A stretch of 64,000 nt of DNA from Moraxella sp. K1664 (GTDB taxonomy: Bacteria; Pseudomonadota; Gammaproteobacteria; Pseudomonadales; Moraxellaceae). The translations under genes and the position numbers were made by a program. The notes under the pieces were generated by a model. It did not search any database, was not told the origin of the DNA, and saw nothing but the letters and a program-made list of their open reading frames with translations. The stretch is from NCBI RefSeq assembly GCF_039693965.1, contig NZ_CP155576.1:124001-188000 (forward strand), in the 5' to 3' direction. Shown here in pieces: positions 1-8,626 of the stretch (position 1 is its first letter; each line of letters starts with the position of its first letter).

Positions 1-279
1 ATAGGTCTCCTAACCACATGACTAAAAACAACCAAAAATAACGCCCTAAAACCAAACATCATATTTTGATGACCAGACATCATCAATTGACTGGTGATAA
101 ACTTTTATATATCTTATCGGCAATGTGATGGTTTAAGATGCGTTATTCATCCATACAGGATTTTATTTGCCAAAAAATTTCTGATATGTTACAATAATTT
201 ACTAAAAAGTTAAACCAACCCACACTCTACATCTGACAACTGCCAGTATGCTTCTTCTATTTATTTTATAAGGTTTTCT

Positions 280-693
280 ATGATTGACTTTGACACCATT
301 CGTGAACTTCGTGAAGAACGTCATTGGACACAAGAACAAATGGCAGAAAAATTGGGGCTAACCCGCAATGGTTATGCTAAGATAGAGACAGGAAAAAGTA
401 CGCCTAGCCTAGAACGCTTAGATGAAATTGCAAGCCTATTTGGTGTTAAATTTGAACTGTTAAAACTTGACAGCAAAAGCGTGGTTTATCAAATCGGTGA
501 GAATTATCACGGCAATAACAATTATTATAACAACAACGAAAAACTACAAGAACAGATTCATCAGTTGCACAACGACATAGAAAAGTTAAGACTAATCATC
601 GCCCATAAAGATGAATTATTAAACCAAAAAGATGAGTACATCAAAATCTTAAAACACCTTGCAAAAGCTGATGATGAACTGCCAGAACTATAA
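280..693 (+). CDS. XRE-family HTH regulator with coiled-coil tail
   Basis: The 137-aa protein has an N-terminal Cro/C1-type helix-turn-helix (about residues 6-62, including 'WTQEQMAEKLGLTRNGYAKI' and 'TPSLERLDEIASLFGV'), typical of DNA-binding repressors. It is followed by an Asn-rich linker ('NNNYYNNNEK') and a Leu/Glu/Lys-rich segment (about 88-130) that looks like a coiled coil and probably mediates oligomerisation. An AAGG ribosome site lies 8 bases before the ATG. It stands alone, with no partner toxin or phage gene beside it, so its target is unknown; autoregulation is only a guess. Confidence 0.8.
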   Translation: MIDFDTIRELREERHWTQEQMAEKLGLTRNGYAKIETGKSTPSLERLDEIASLFGVKFELLKLDSKSVVYQIGENYHGNNNYYNNNEKLQEQIHQLHNDIEKLRLIIAHKDELLNQKDEYIKILKHLAKADDELPEL

Positions 694-854
694 TATTTTA
701 TTTATAAAAATAAAAAACCATGAATAATTATCATAAACACCCCAAAAACCTGCCGTTTTGAAATTCTATAACCTTTACTTTATGTCATGATGTGCTTAGA
801 ATGTTCATGTTAATCATCATCAATCCTTTATTAATATCATCTAAGGAGCATATC

Positions 855-1190
855 ATGACTTGCACCATTCACCCCAACCACGACCACGTTCACGGTAAAG
901 ACTGTGGACATACTGCCATTGTTCATGACGACCATGTGGATTATCTGCATGATGGACATTTGCACCATCAGCATGGCGACCACGTGGACGAACACGTCCT
1001 AGAAGTCAGCGAGCAAAACCCTGCCGAGTGCAACCAAGCTCACCACTGCACGGGTCACGTTCATGGCGAAGGCTGTGGACATGAAGCCGTGCCACATGGC
1101 GACCACATTTGCTATATCGTGAACGGACGTTTGCACTATCAGCATGGCGACCACTGCGATGACCACGGTGCGGTAGAGATTGTTGCTTGA
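855..1190 (+). CDS. Duplicated His/Cys-rich metal-binding protein
   Basis: This 111-aa protein is dominated by His, Asp and Cys. It consists of two tandem copies of a ~40-residue unit: repeat 1 carries 'HVHGKDCGHTAIVHDDH' and 'GHLHHQHGDH', repeat 2 carries 'HVHGEGCGHEAVPHGDH' and 'GRLHYQHGDH'. No signal peptide is visible, so a cytoplasmic role in holding or handing over zinc, nickel or a similar metal is the likely inference. The ATG at 855 is chosen because AAGGAG stands 6 bases upstream; an earlier in-frame start at 792 has no ribosome site. The function is not established. Confidence 0.75.
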   Translation: MTCTIHPNHDHVHGKDCGHTAIVHDDHVDYLHDGHLHHQHGDHVDEHVLEVSEQNPAECNQAHHCTGHVHGEGCGHEAVPHGDHICYIVNGRLHYQHGDHCDDHGAVEIVA

Positions 1191-1204
1191 TATTATCACG
1201 CACG

Positions 1205-1239
1205 AAAAAACCCAAAAGCATGAGACTTTTGGGTTTTTG
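1205..1239. terminator. Bidirectional rho-independent terminator
   Basis: A 13-bp inverted repeat (AAAAACCCAAAAG / CTTTTGGGTTTTT) is flanked by A and T runs. It sits between the His-rich gene (+) and secB (-), converging on both. Confidence 0.8.
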
Positions 1240-1272
1240 TTTTATCAATCAAATGATAAAATAGCCTAGCGA

Positions 1273-1713
1273 TTAGGCATTGCCTTCGGCTTGGGCTTGG
1301 CTTTGTAGGAACGCTTGGTCAAAATTGACAGGAGCAAGCAGAAGTTGTGGGAAGCTACCACGAGCGATGATGTCGCTGATGACCTCACGAGCATAAGGGA
1401 ACAGCACGTTCGGGCAGTAGGCGTTCAATAGATGTGGCATGTCCGCCTCTGGGATATTGCGTAGCAAGAAAATACCTGCTTGTTGTACCTCAGCGATGAA
1501 TGCGGTGCTACCTGCATTTTTGGCGGTAACGCTCACGGTCAATACCACTTCTTTGTGGTCTTCGTCTAGGTCAGAGCTGGTGGTGGTCAGACCGATGTCC
1601 AGCTCAGGTTGCCACTCTTTGGTGAACACTTCGGCACTTGGAACTTCAAGTGAGATGTCTTTGACATAGATACGCTCTAAACCCAGTTGTGGGGCGGTTT
1701 GTTCGTCAGCCAT
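1273..1713 (-). CDS. secB: Protein-export chaperone SecB
   Basis: At 146 aa this matches the usual SecB length. It has the conserved core '[19 protein letters not shown]', the '[10 protein letters not shown]' strand and the '[20 protein letters not shown]' region, which forms the helix and SecA-binding surface. SecB is a cytosolic tetramer that keeps preproteins unfolded and delivers them to SecA. A GGAGG site precedes the ATG. It is the last gene of rsgA > rhodanese > grxC > secB; the rhodanese-grxC-secB order is also found in Escherichia coli (yibN-grxC-secB). Confidence 0.95.
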   Translation of the reverse strand: MADEQTAPQLGLERIYVKDISLEVPSAEVFTKEWQPELDIGLTTTSSDLDEDHKEVVLTVSVTAKNAGSTAFIAEVQQAGIFLLRNIPEADMPHLLNAYCPNVLFPYAREVISDIIARGSFPQLLLAPVNFDQAFLQSQAQAEGNA

Positions 1714-1766
1714 GATAGCCTCCTCTGATTTAAAATTAAACTTACATTAAAACTAAATTAAACCAT

Positions 1767-2027
1767 TTAGGCACTTAACATCTCGTCAAGTTTACCTTCT
1801 CTGTCTAGTTTGTTTAGGTTATCAAAACCGCCGATAAAGGTGTCGCCAATAAAAATCTTTGGCACGGTGCGGTAATGATTGGTCTTAACGGCAACTTCTT
1901 CAAGCTCTGTCTCGCTCATCTTGGTTACGTCAAACTCAGTGTACATCACGCCCTTATGTTCTAGCAGTCGCTTGGCGTTAATGCAATAGGGGCAGGTTTG
2001 TTTGACATAAATGGTTACAGGTTTCAT
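1767..2027 (-). CDS. grxC: Glutaredoxin 3
   Basis: This 86-aa single-domain glutaredoxin has the dithiol active site 'CPYC' near residue 11, the cis-Pro 'TVPKIFIG' and the glutathione-binding 'GGFDNLNKL'. It reduces protein disulfides and glutathione mixed disulfides in the cytoplasm. It lies 53 bp upstream of secB and 60 bp downstream of the rhodanese gene on the same strand, probably as part of one transcript. Confidence 0.93.
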   Translation of the reverse strand: MKPVTIYVKQTCPYCINAKRLLEHKGVMYTEFDVTKMSETELEEVAVKTNHYRTVPKIFIGDTFIGGFDNLNKLDREGKLDEMLSA

Positions 2028-2087
2028 AATTACTCTAAATGTTGTGTATTGCCATTATATAATGACGGATTTGGCGATTTCAAGGGG

Positions 2088-2507
2088 TTATTTTTTGGTT
2101 GTTTTTACGCCAACCAGTGGCAAGCCTTGTGCTTGATAATTGGCAATACCCCCTTCTAGTCGCATGGCATTGGGCTTGGCAACCAGTTGCACCGCCATGC
2201 CTGCCTGCATACCGATATCACAGATAAAGACAATGGGGGCGGTCATCGCTTGTAACTCGGACAGATGATTTTTTAGCTCGGTAAAAGGAATGTTGCGAGA
2301 GCCTGCGATGTGCCCTGTGGCAAATTTATTGGCAGGGCGAATATCAATCAACGTCGCATTGTCGTTATTGACCAGTAGCCCCAACGCTTGGGGGGCGATT
2401 TTTTTACCGCTACGTTTACTCTCAATACTAAAAAACATGATGGCAAGGACAAAGAGTAGCCCGAATAAAAACGGGTGATTGCCCATAAACTCAAACCAAC
2501 GCTCCAT
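2088..2507 (-). CDS. Membrane-anchored rhodanese-like sulfurtransferase
   Basis: The 139-aa protein has one N-terminal membrane segment (about residues 10-28, 'HPFLFGLLFVLAIMFF') followed by a rhodanese fold: 'LIDIRPANKFATGHIAGSRN', then the active-site loop 'FICDIGMQAGM' with the catalytic Cys, and 'LEGGIANYQAQGLPLV'. It is the counterpart of E. coli YibN by position next to grxC-secB. It probably moves sulfane sulfur at the inner membrane; the substrate is unknown. Confidence 0.85.
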   Translation of the reverse strand: MERWFEFMGNHPFLFGLLFVLAIMFFSIESKRSGKKIAPQALGLLVNNDNATLIDIRPANKFATGHIAGSRNIPFTELKNHLSELQAMTAPIVFICDIGMQAGMAVQLVAKPNAMRLEGGIANYQAQGLPLVGVKTTKK

Positions 2508-2573
2508 GACTGCTCCAAAATTTCAAAAGCTGATATTATACCTGTTATTTGTCATAAATGCACTTATTTTGGG

Positions 2574-3620
2574 CTATTTTATCACACTTGCCCCTTGCCT
2601 GGCTTCTGCGACCAGCCCATTAAAGCTCTCCACACGCCGAGACAGCACCGCCCCGTCCGCCACCGCCTGCCAAAACGCACAGCCTTTGGCGTTGGGGGCA
2701 TGGCTACAATCTCGAAATTGGCACGCCCCATGCAAATCATTTAACTCATCAAACCCCTTTAAAATATCATCTGCCGACAAATGCCAAATGCCATATTCAC
2801 GAATACCAGGAGTGTCAATAATCCCGCCTTGGGTCAAATCACTCACATCATAGGCGAGAAGGCGACTGGTGGTCGTGGTGTGCTGACCCAACTGCGAGCC
2901 TACCGAGATGATGTTCGTGGACTGCTCGGCATGGGGCAGGATTTGGTTGATTAGGCTTGATTTACCCACCCCTGACTGCCCTGCAAAAATGGCAAGTTTG
3001 CCTGTGATGTGCGACATCAGGGTATCTAACCCCGTCCTGTCCATGCTTGAACTTTGGATAACATCAAAGCCGTATCGCTCCCCAAGTGCTTGATATTCTT
3101 GATAAATCTGCACCACATCGGGGTGTTCATCTAACAAATCCGCCTTATTTAGCACAAGCAGGGGCGTAACGCCCGCCAGTCGTGCCACAAGAATATAACG
3201 GTCAATCAGCCCTGTGGCAGGCTTTGGTAAAGGAGCAAAAATAATCGCCAAAATCGCCACGTTACTGGCGACAGGCTTGACTTTATGATAACGGTCAGGG
3301 CGAGTGATTAGGGTCGTGCGTGGCAGTAGCTGTTCAATGCGTCCTGTACCTGCAACATCATCAATGCTAAACTTGACCGTATCGCCTGTGGTCAGCATGG
3401 GCAAATTGGTGCGAACATGACACCGCCATATCTGCCCGAGTGCCAACGCTGTCTGTGGCATGATGTCAGGCAAGGCGGTGATTTGCACATCTAACTGTTT
3501 GCCAAAATGCGACACCACCACCCCTGTGGCAAAAGTGCCGTCATCGATGATGGTTTCTTGGTTTTTTTGGATTTGGCGAGTTTGGTTTTTGGTGAGTTTG
3601 CGTTTACGGATAAGGGACAT
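2574..3620 (-). CDS. rsgA: Small-ribosomal-subunit biogenesis GTPase RsgA
   Basis: The 348-aa protein has an N-terminal OB-fold, a circularly permuted GTPase domain (G4 'LNKADLL', G1 'GQSGVGKSSLIN', G3 'DTPGIREYG') and a C-terminal zinc site ('CQFRDCSHAPNAKGCAFW'). RsgA helps late maturation of the 30S subunit. The start at 3620 gives the family-typical basic N-terminus 'MSLIRKRKLTKNQ'; an upstream in-frame start at 3668 adds an unlikely 16 residues. It heads the operon toward secB. Confidence 0.93.
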   Translation of the reverse strand: MSLIRKRKLTKNQTRQIQKNQETIIDDGTFATGVVVSHFGKQLDVQITALPDIMPQTALALGQIWRCHVRTNLPMLTTGDTVKFSIDDVAGTGRIEQLLPRTTLITRPDRYHKVKPVASNVAILAIIFAPLPKPATGLIDRYILVARLAGVTPLLVLNKADLLDEHPDVVQIYQEYQALGERYGFDVIQSSSMDRTGLDTLMSHITGKLAIFAGQSGVGKSSLINQILPHAEQSTNIISVGSQLGQHTTTTSRLLAYDVSDLTQGGIIDTPGIREYGIWHLSADDILKGFDELNDLHGACQFRDCSHAPNAKGCAFWQAVADGAVLSRRVESFNGLVAEARQGASVIK

Positions 3621-4355
3621 GATGATTTTTGGGAAAAATTTCACACATTTTAGCCCAAAACCGCCCAAAAATAAATGACTTTATCCCAAATGGTGTGGTT
3701 GGGTTTGGCAGATTGGGTTGATTTAAAAGGCGATTTTATTTTAAAACACCTTTAAACCATAATGATAATTTTAACCTACCCACACCCCATAAGCATATTT
3801 TATCAGCCCCAGTGCAATCGCCCACATCACCACACCAATGAGCGTGTCTAGCATTTGCCATGTTTTGGGCTTACTAAATAACGGTATCAGTAGCCTTGCC
3901 CCATAGCCCAAACCAAAGAACCACACCCCTGACGCTCCAACCGCTCCCAGCAAGAATAACTGTTTTTGGTCGGCGGTCAAAGGGGATGCGATACTCCCGA
4001 CAAGCACTAACGTGTCCAGATAAACATGGGGGTTTAGTAGGGTCAGTGCCAAGGTGATGCCCACGCTCTGCTTGATGCTCTTGCCACCGCCATCTTCATC
4101 ACTTTCAGCCGACACCATAAGATTTGCCCCACCCTGCCAAGCTGATTTGAACGCACGCAAGCCATACCAAAATAAAAACAGCACGCCAACCACGGCAAGG
4201 CTCAGCAAGGCAGTCTTGCTCTGTCCGATGAGCGTGCCAAATCCCAGTACGCCTGCACTTATCAGCACCGCATCGCACAAAAAGCAGGTCAGACACACCC
4301 AAAAAACGTGCCGTTTTGAACCGCACCCCAAAAGTTAGACACACTAACCTTTGGG

Positions 4356-4901
4356 GTGCTTTTTATGGCAAAATACACAACCGACTTTAAACTGTCTGTG
4401 ATTGGGTATTATCTTAATCATCATGGCTACAAACAAACCGCCAAACACTTTAATCTAAACCACACAACCGTAGAGCTATGGGTTAAACTCTATCAAGCAC
4501 ATGGCATTGATGGCATAAAAAGACGACACACAAAGGCTGTCTATGACACAGATTTTAAGCTTAATGCCGTTCAAGCCATACAACAGGGCAAATCGCTTAC
4601 ACAACTTGCCATAGAGCTTAATCTGCCACAACCTTCTTTACTGTCAACTTGGTTAAAGTCCTACCAAGCCTTTGGTATAATGGGACTAATACCCAAACCC
4701 AAAGGCAAAAAAGCAATGTCAAACAAACACAACGCTAATAAAACCAAATCAACTTGGAAAACCAAACAAGACCACGAAAAAAGTGTGGATGATTTGCTTG
4801 ATGAACTTGCCTATCTTAGAGCAGAGAATGACTATCTAAAAAAGCTAGATGCCTTAATTCGTCAAAAGGAACAATCAGTACAAACAAAGAACAAGTCCTG
4901 A
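4356..4901 (+). CDS. IS3-family transposase OrfA
   Basis: The 181-aa protein contains two helix-turn-helix repeats (about residues 10-55 and 65-110; 'TAKHFNLNHTTVELWVKLYQ' and 'LAIELNLPQPSLLSTWLKSY') and a C-terminal leucine-zipper-like segment ('LLDELAYLRAENDYLKKLDA'). It binds the IS ends and regulates the OrfAB transposase. The double HTH is typical of the IS150 group. Confidence 0.92.
   Translation: MLFMAKYTTDFKLSVIGYYLNHHGYKQTAKHFNLNHTTVELWVKLYQAHGIDGIKRRHTKAVYDTDFKLNAVQAIQQGKSLTQLAIELNLPQPSLLSTWLKSYQAFGIMGLIPKPKGKKAMSNKHNANKTKSTWKTKQDHEKSVDDLLDELAYLRAENDYLKKLDALIRQKEQSVQTKNKS
4838..4844 (+). other. Programmed -1 frameshift site (A6G)
   Basis: The heptamer A AAA AAG is in exact zero-frame phase of orfA (codons CTA AAA AAG). 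After a -1 slip the frame is open from here straight into orfB (4943 is in the same phase), giving the OrfAB fusion transposase. The equivalent site in copy 2 is 56461-56467 on the minus strand. Confidence 0.88.
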
Positions 4902-4942
4902 TCATCCAAGAATTAAGGCATAAGCACAAACTTGCTGACTTA

Positions 4943-5824
4943 TTGGCAGTGTCAAACTTGCCAAGAAGTGTGTTTTATTACCACATTCGTCAAAGTACAA
5001 AGCCTGACAAAGACCTTGACTTAAAAGAACACATTAACCACATCTACCACCAACACAAGGGCAGGTATGGTTATCGTAGAATCACATCAGAGCTTAACAA
5101 TCAGCTTGCCCAAAAAGGCATGGTCATTAATCATAAACGAGTGCAACGACTGATGGCTAAACTTGGACTCAAAGCATTGGTTCGTCGTCAACGTAAGTTT
5201 AATACTTACAAAGGCACAATGGGCAAAGATACCATTCAGGACAATATACTCAAAAGAGACTTTAAAGCAGACAAACCCAATCAAAAGTGGGCAACAGACA
5301 TCACAGAGTTTAAAGTACAAGACAAGGCAAATGATGGCAGTGTCATTCAAAGAAAACTCTACCTATCGCCCATCATCGACTTGTTTAATGGTGAGATTGT
5401 CAGTTATACGATGAAGGACAGACCAACGTATGAGTTGGTCAAAGAGATGTTAAATGATGCCCTATCCAAGCTAAGCCAAGAAAAGATGGATGACAAACCC
5501 ATCATTCATTCAGACCAAGGCTGGCACTATCAAATGCACCAGTATCAACAAACCCTAAAAGAACAAGGCTTAACCCAAAGCATGTCAAGAAAAGGCAATT
5601 GTTTGGATAATGCTGTGATAGAGAGCTTCTTTGGTACGCTAAAACAAGAGATATTTTATGAGACAACCACATTTACATCAACAGATGAACTTAAACAAGT
5701 GATTGATGAGTACATACACTACTACAATCATGATAGAATAAAGAGCAAATTAAAAGGACTAAGTCCTGTTAAGTACAGAAACTTAGTCCAATTAGGGTTA
5801 ATACAACCACTTGCAACAACCTAA
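4943..5824 (+). CDS. IS3-family transposase OrfB (DDE catalytic domain)
   Basis: The 293-aa reading frame has the HTH_21 segment ('HKGRYGYRRITSEL'), then the rve integrase core with catalytic residues in 'WATDITEFKV' (D), 'IIHSDQGWHYQ' (D) and 'NAVIESFFGTLKQE' (E). It has no good start; the TTG at 4943 is nominal, and the active enzyme is expected to be made by frameshifting from orfA at 4838. Confidence 0.93.
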   Translation: MAVSNLPRSVFYYHIRQSTKPDKDLDLKEHINHIYHQHKGRYGYRRITSELNNQLAQKGMVINHKRVQRLMAKLGLKALVRRQRKFNTYKGTMGKDTIQDNILKRDFKADKPNQKWATDITEFKVQDKANDGSVIQRKLYLSPIIDLFNGEIVSYTMKDRPTYELVKEMLNDALSKLSQEKMDDKPIIHSDQGWHYQMHQYQQTLKEQGLTQSMSRKGNCLDNAVIESFFGTLKQEIFYETTTFTSTDELKQVIDEYIHYYNHDRIKSKLKGLSPVKYRNLVQLGLIQPLATT

Positions 5825-5982
5825 CCTTTAATCTTATGTCTAAGATTTGGGGGTCGGTTCATTTTAGCAGTCCTTGTTTTAGAACATGGGCGTTTTGAGC
5901 TCCGATAGCCACAATCAACCCAAATGACACCCAAAATCCATGAAAAATATGCGTAAACATCATTCCCTTCCCAGTCAGCACA

Positions 5983-6008
5983 AAAAAACCGCCCAAAAGG
6001 ACGGTTTT
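5983..6008 (-). terminator. Terminator after tRNA-Ser(UGA)
   Basis: The inverted repeat AAAAACCG / CGGTTTTT lies just downstream of the minus-strand tRNA-Ser and ends in a T run on that strand. Confidence 0.65.
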
Positions 6009-6016
6009 TCAAATAA

Positions 6017-6107
6017 TGGCGGAAGCTGAGAGATTCGAACTCTCGGTGGGCTATGAACCCACGCCGGTTTTCAAGACCGGTGCATTCAACCGCTCTGCCA
6101 AGCTTCC
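6017..6107 (-). tRNA. tRNA-Ser (anticodon UGA)
   Basis: This 91-nt gene on the minus strand begins GGAAGCTTGGCAGAGCGG and ends CTTCCGCCA with an encoded CCA. The 7-bp acceptor stem pairs, the anticodon loop reads CTTGAAA (anticodon TGA), and a long class-II variable arm plus GTTCGAATC T-loop are present. Confidence 0.96.
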
Positions 6108-6117
6108 ATGGGTGCGT

Positions 6118-6145
6118 ATTATAGCTAAATTTTTAAATAATGCAA
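6118..6145 (-). promoter_or_regulatory. Sigma-70-like promoter of tRNA-Ser(UGA)
   Basis: On the minus strand TTGCAT (6145-6140) and TATAAT (6123-6118) are separated by 16 bp, and the tRNA starts 10 bp beyond the -10 box. Confidence 0.8.
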
Positions 6146-6191
6146 GCCTTTTTTGTAAATTTTTAAAAATATTTTTAAAAAGCATTCAACC

Positions 6192-6896
6192 CTAGAAAAA
6201 TACTTTTGGTTCACGTCTGGGCGTGCTAATCTCTTCTAAGCTAATCTCATCAGCTGTACGGCAGTTGTTCTGTGGGCGAAAAATGTCTCGTGCCAACGCC
6301 ACCATCTCATAAATCGTCCGCCGTGAATGCACCCAGTTATTACTCCAATCCGTCCAATCAGGGGCGATGGCAAGGGGCGCGATGATGGGGGCGGTGGCAA
6401 TGCCAGCCCTTGCAAATTGTCGCCTTGCTCGTGCCATGTGGTAGCGGTCGGTGATGAGATAGACGCTTTTGGGCAGTTCGTGATGGCTCATGAGTTTGGC
6501 GGTAAAGGTGGCATTCTCGCAGGTGTTCATGCTGGCGTTGTCGCTCACGATGACCGCTTCGGGGTGGACGGTTTTTATGTGTTCTCGTAGCCACGGCGAC
6601 TCAGCTCCGCTTGTGATGATGGGCAGGGGCGTTTGTGCGTACAATGTAATGACAGTATCAGCACGGCTTTGGCTATAATGATTTAGCACAATCACGCCAT
6701 CTTTTTTGGTAAGTCCGCCCCCCAGTACCGTCATGGCGGTGGGATTGTGGGCGGTGTCTAGGGTAATTTTGCTAAACACATCAAGGGCAAATACCCCCAC
6801 ATTGGCAAAAATGGGCGTAAAAATAGATACGGCAGTCAGTCCACCGACCACTACTGCCGTCTTGACCGTCCGCCAAATCCACCGCCCTATGCTCAT
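6192..6896 (-). CDS. DUF218/YdcF-family membrane protein
   Basis: The 234-aa protein has an N-terminal membrane segment (about residues 9-30) and a DUF218 domain: 'VLGGGLTKKDG', 'SRADTVITLY', 'IITSGAE', 'NTCENATFTAKL' and 'VYLITDRYHMARARRQFARA'. SanA/YdcF/ElyC relatives are linked to envelope maintenance. The chosen ATG overlaps the murB stop as TGATG, suggesting translational coupling; a GTG 12 bp upstream is an alternative. The biochemical role is unknown. Confidence 0.82.
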   Translation of the reverse strand: MSIGRWIWRTVKTAVVVGGLTAVSIFTPIFANVGVFALDVFSKITLDTAHNPTAMTVLGGGLTKKDGVIVLNHYSQSRADTVITLYAQTPLPIITSGAESPWLREHIKTVHPEAVIVSDNASMNTCENATFTAKLMSHHELPKSVYLITDRYHMARARRQFARAGIATAPIIAPLAIAPDWTDWSNNWVHSRRTIYEMVALARDIFRPQNNCRTADEISLEEISTPRREPKVFF

Positions 6897-7945
6897 CAGT
6901 CCACCCACACAGGCTCACGCGCCAAGGTTATGCCAAACTTGTCCTGCACGGCATTCACGATAAAATCCTGAGCCGTGCGAATGTCGTCTTGTGTGGCGGT
7001 GTATTGGGCGTGGTTGGTTAGCACAAGGGCTTGCTTGTCGTGTGTCAAAATCGGAGCGACTCCCTTGCCCTTTAAGCCTGCCTTGTCAATGAGCCACCCT
7101 GCGGGGATTTTGATAATATCGTCATTGACAGGATAACTTGGCAAATCGGCAAATTGTTCTTTTAGGGCGGTAAACTCGCTCATGGGGATAATCGGATTTT
7201 GAAAAAACGAGCCACAATTTGCCAAAACGGCAGGGTTTGGCAGTTTGCTGTTGCGAATGTCAATGACTGCATGAAATACGTCAATGGGGTGGGGGGTGTC
7301 TCGTCCGTTTTTGTTGGCAAGCTCTTGTGCCAAACTTGCCAAATCGCCATAGTTGGTTAAGGTTTTGGGGATTTTGTGAAGCGTGAATACCACATGGCTA
7401 ATCAAATACCGCCCTGCATTGTCCTTAAAAAAACTGTGGCGATAATCAAACTTGCAAGCGGTGTTGTCAAACTCGCATTTTTGACCGTCCGTCAAATCGT
7501 AAGCGATGACTTTTGTAATAAAATCAGAGACTTGCACGCCATAGGCTCCGATATTTTGTACAGGACACGCCCCCACAAGCCCCGGAATCAGGGCAAGATT
7601 TTCAAGCCCAAAATAGCCCTTGTCTAGGCAAGTTTTGATAAAATCGTGCCAATTTTCTCCGCAAGCGACTTGCAAGGTTATACGCTCATCATCTTCTTGC
7701 AAAATCTCAATGCCTTGTATCTTGGGCAATAAGACAAGGGCGTTTAGCACACTTGGCAAAATCACGTTACTGCCGTAGGACAGCACAAACAGCGGTAAAT
7801 CATGGCGTTTGGCAAAGGCTATGGCGGTCGTGATGTCATCGCCAAGCGTGTCAATATCATCCAAAATCATCGCATGGCGAGCGGTGCAGGACAGTGCCAT
7901 GGTGTTGTTGTGCGATAGGTCGTGGTTATTTAGAATGTTAGCCAT
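6896..7945 (-). CDS. murB: UDP-N-acetylenolpyruvoylglucosamine reductase
   Basis: The 349-aa protein matches type I MurB: FAD-binding 'LPLFVLSYGSNVIL', 'LIPGLVGACPVQNIGAYGVQ', 'DYRHSFFKDNAGRYLI' and the catalytic 'NCGSFFQNP'. It makes UDP-N-acetylmuramate with NADPH in the cytoplasm, the second committed step of peptidoglycan synthesis. The start lies 1 bp after the phosphatase stop, and the stop overlaps the next gene, so all three are one operon. Confidence 0.95.
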   Translation of the reverse strand: MANILNNHDLSHNNTMALSCTARHAMILDDIDTLGDDITTAIAFAKRHDLPLFVLSYGSNVILPSVLNALVLLPKIQGIEILQEDDERITLQVACGENWHDFIKTCLDKGYFGLENLALIPGLVGACPVQNIGAYGVQVSDFITKVIAYDLTDGQKCEFDNTACKFDYRHSFFKDNAGRYLISHVVFTLHKIPKTLTNYGDLASLAQELANKNGRDTPHPIDVFHAVIDIRNSKLPNPAVLANCGSFFQNPIIPMSEFTALKEQFADLPSYPVNDDIIKIPAGWLIDKAGLKGKGVAPILTHDKQALVLTNHAQYTATQDDIRTAQDFIVNAVQDKFGITLAREPVWVD

Positions 7946-7946
7946 G

Positions 7947-8420
7947 TTATTTTCCGCCCTGCCAAAGGTCTAGCCATGCACGGCTGACACGCTCAATATG
8001 CCCAAACATCGCCCGAAAGTCGCTCACATCGCCATAATATGGGTCGGCAACTTCTTGTTTGGTAAATTTATCAAACAGCATAACTTGGGCGGTGGCATCG
8101 GACGGCATCACCTTTTTGATATTGGCTAAGTTGTTGTTATCCATCGCAAAAATTATGTCAAACTTATAAAAATCCTGCGTGGATAGCTGTCTTGCTCTAA
8201 GAGAAGTTAAGTCAAAATCAAGCGTACCGCCAACGTCTATCGCTCGTGGGTCGGGGCGTTCGCCTGTGTGGTAATTTGCCGTACCTGCTGAGTCAAAACG
8301 AATGGCAAGTCCTTGATTTTTGGCAAGTTTTGTCATGACGGCTTCGGCAGACGGGCTTCGGCAAATGTTGCCAAGGCAAACAAAAAGAACGGATTTTGGG
8401 GTGGTCATGATGATAGCCAT
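7947..8420 (-). CDS. Low-molecular-weight protein tyrosine phosphatase
   Basis: The signature 'VLFVCLGNICRSPSAEAV' supplies the catalytic C(X)5R loop near residue 15, and 'KQEVADPYYGD' holds the general-acid Asp. The length of 157 aa is normal. In Gram-negative bacteria such enzymes often dephosphorylate tyrosine kinases of polysaccharide export, but no kinase is nearby. A second ATG at 8408 is an equally good start; neither has a clear ribosome site. Confidence 0.9.
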   Translation of the reverse strand: MAIIMTTPKSVLFVCLGNICRSPSAEAVMTKLAKNQGLAIRFDSAGTANYHTGERPDPRAIDVGGTLDFDLTSLRARQLSTQDFYKFDIIFAMDNNNLANIKKVMPSDATAQVMLFDKFTKQEVADPYYGDVSDFRAMFGHIERVSRAWLDLWQGGK

Positions 8421-8626
8421 TGTAGTAGATGGTTGCTTAGATGGTTATTTGGATGAGCCGAGATAATCACTGGACATGAGTGGTGTTACAAGTTATTTTA
8501 TCACAAATTACAGATGACCCATAGAACACCTGTAATTTGTCTTTATTCTGCTTTATGCTTATTAAATTATGGACTGGGTTTGTGTGATTGATGAACAAAC
8601 CAAATAAAAGTGGATTGTTTTGTTGT

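Larger units (their letters stand above)
4317..5861 (+). mobile_element. IS3-family insertion sequence, copy 1 (IS150-like)
   Basis: The element is 1545 bp, starts TGAACCG and ends CGGTTCA, with imperfect terminal inverted repeats of about 26 bp (TGAACCGCACCCCAAA... and TGAACCGACCCCCAAA...). It carries two overlapping-phase ORFs (orfA, orfB) joined by an A6G slippery site. It is flanked by a 3-bp direct repeat TTT, as is usual for this family. An apparently identical copy in the opposite orientation lies at 55444-56988. Confidence 0.95.
3771..5963 (-). pseudogene. LysE/ArgO-type amino-acid exporter split by an IS
   Basis: The 5' part (5963 down to 5862) encodes 34 residues including 'SFGLIVAIGAQNAHVLKQG', and the 3' part (4316 down to 3771) continues with 'RHVFWVCLTCFLCDAVLISA', the expected continuation of a LysE-family exporter. 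Removing the IS and one copy of the 3-bp duplication (TTT, 4314-4316 and 5862-5864) restores a continuous ~214-aa reading frame with several membrane helices. A fused start 15 bp inside the IS could still make a 186-aa protein lacking the first helix, but this is unlikely to be functional. The ancestral protein would export basic amino acids such as arginine or lysine. Confidence 0.88.

Noticed and set aside
999-1248. Two minus-strand ORFs opposite the His-rich gene
   Set aside because: They mirror the repetitive His codons of the real gene and have no ribosome site or protein-like composition.
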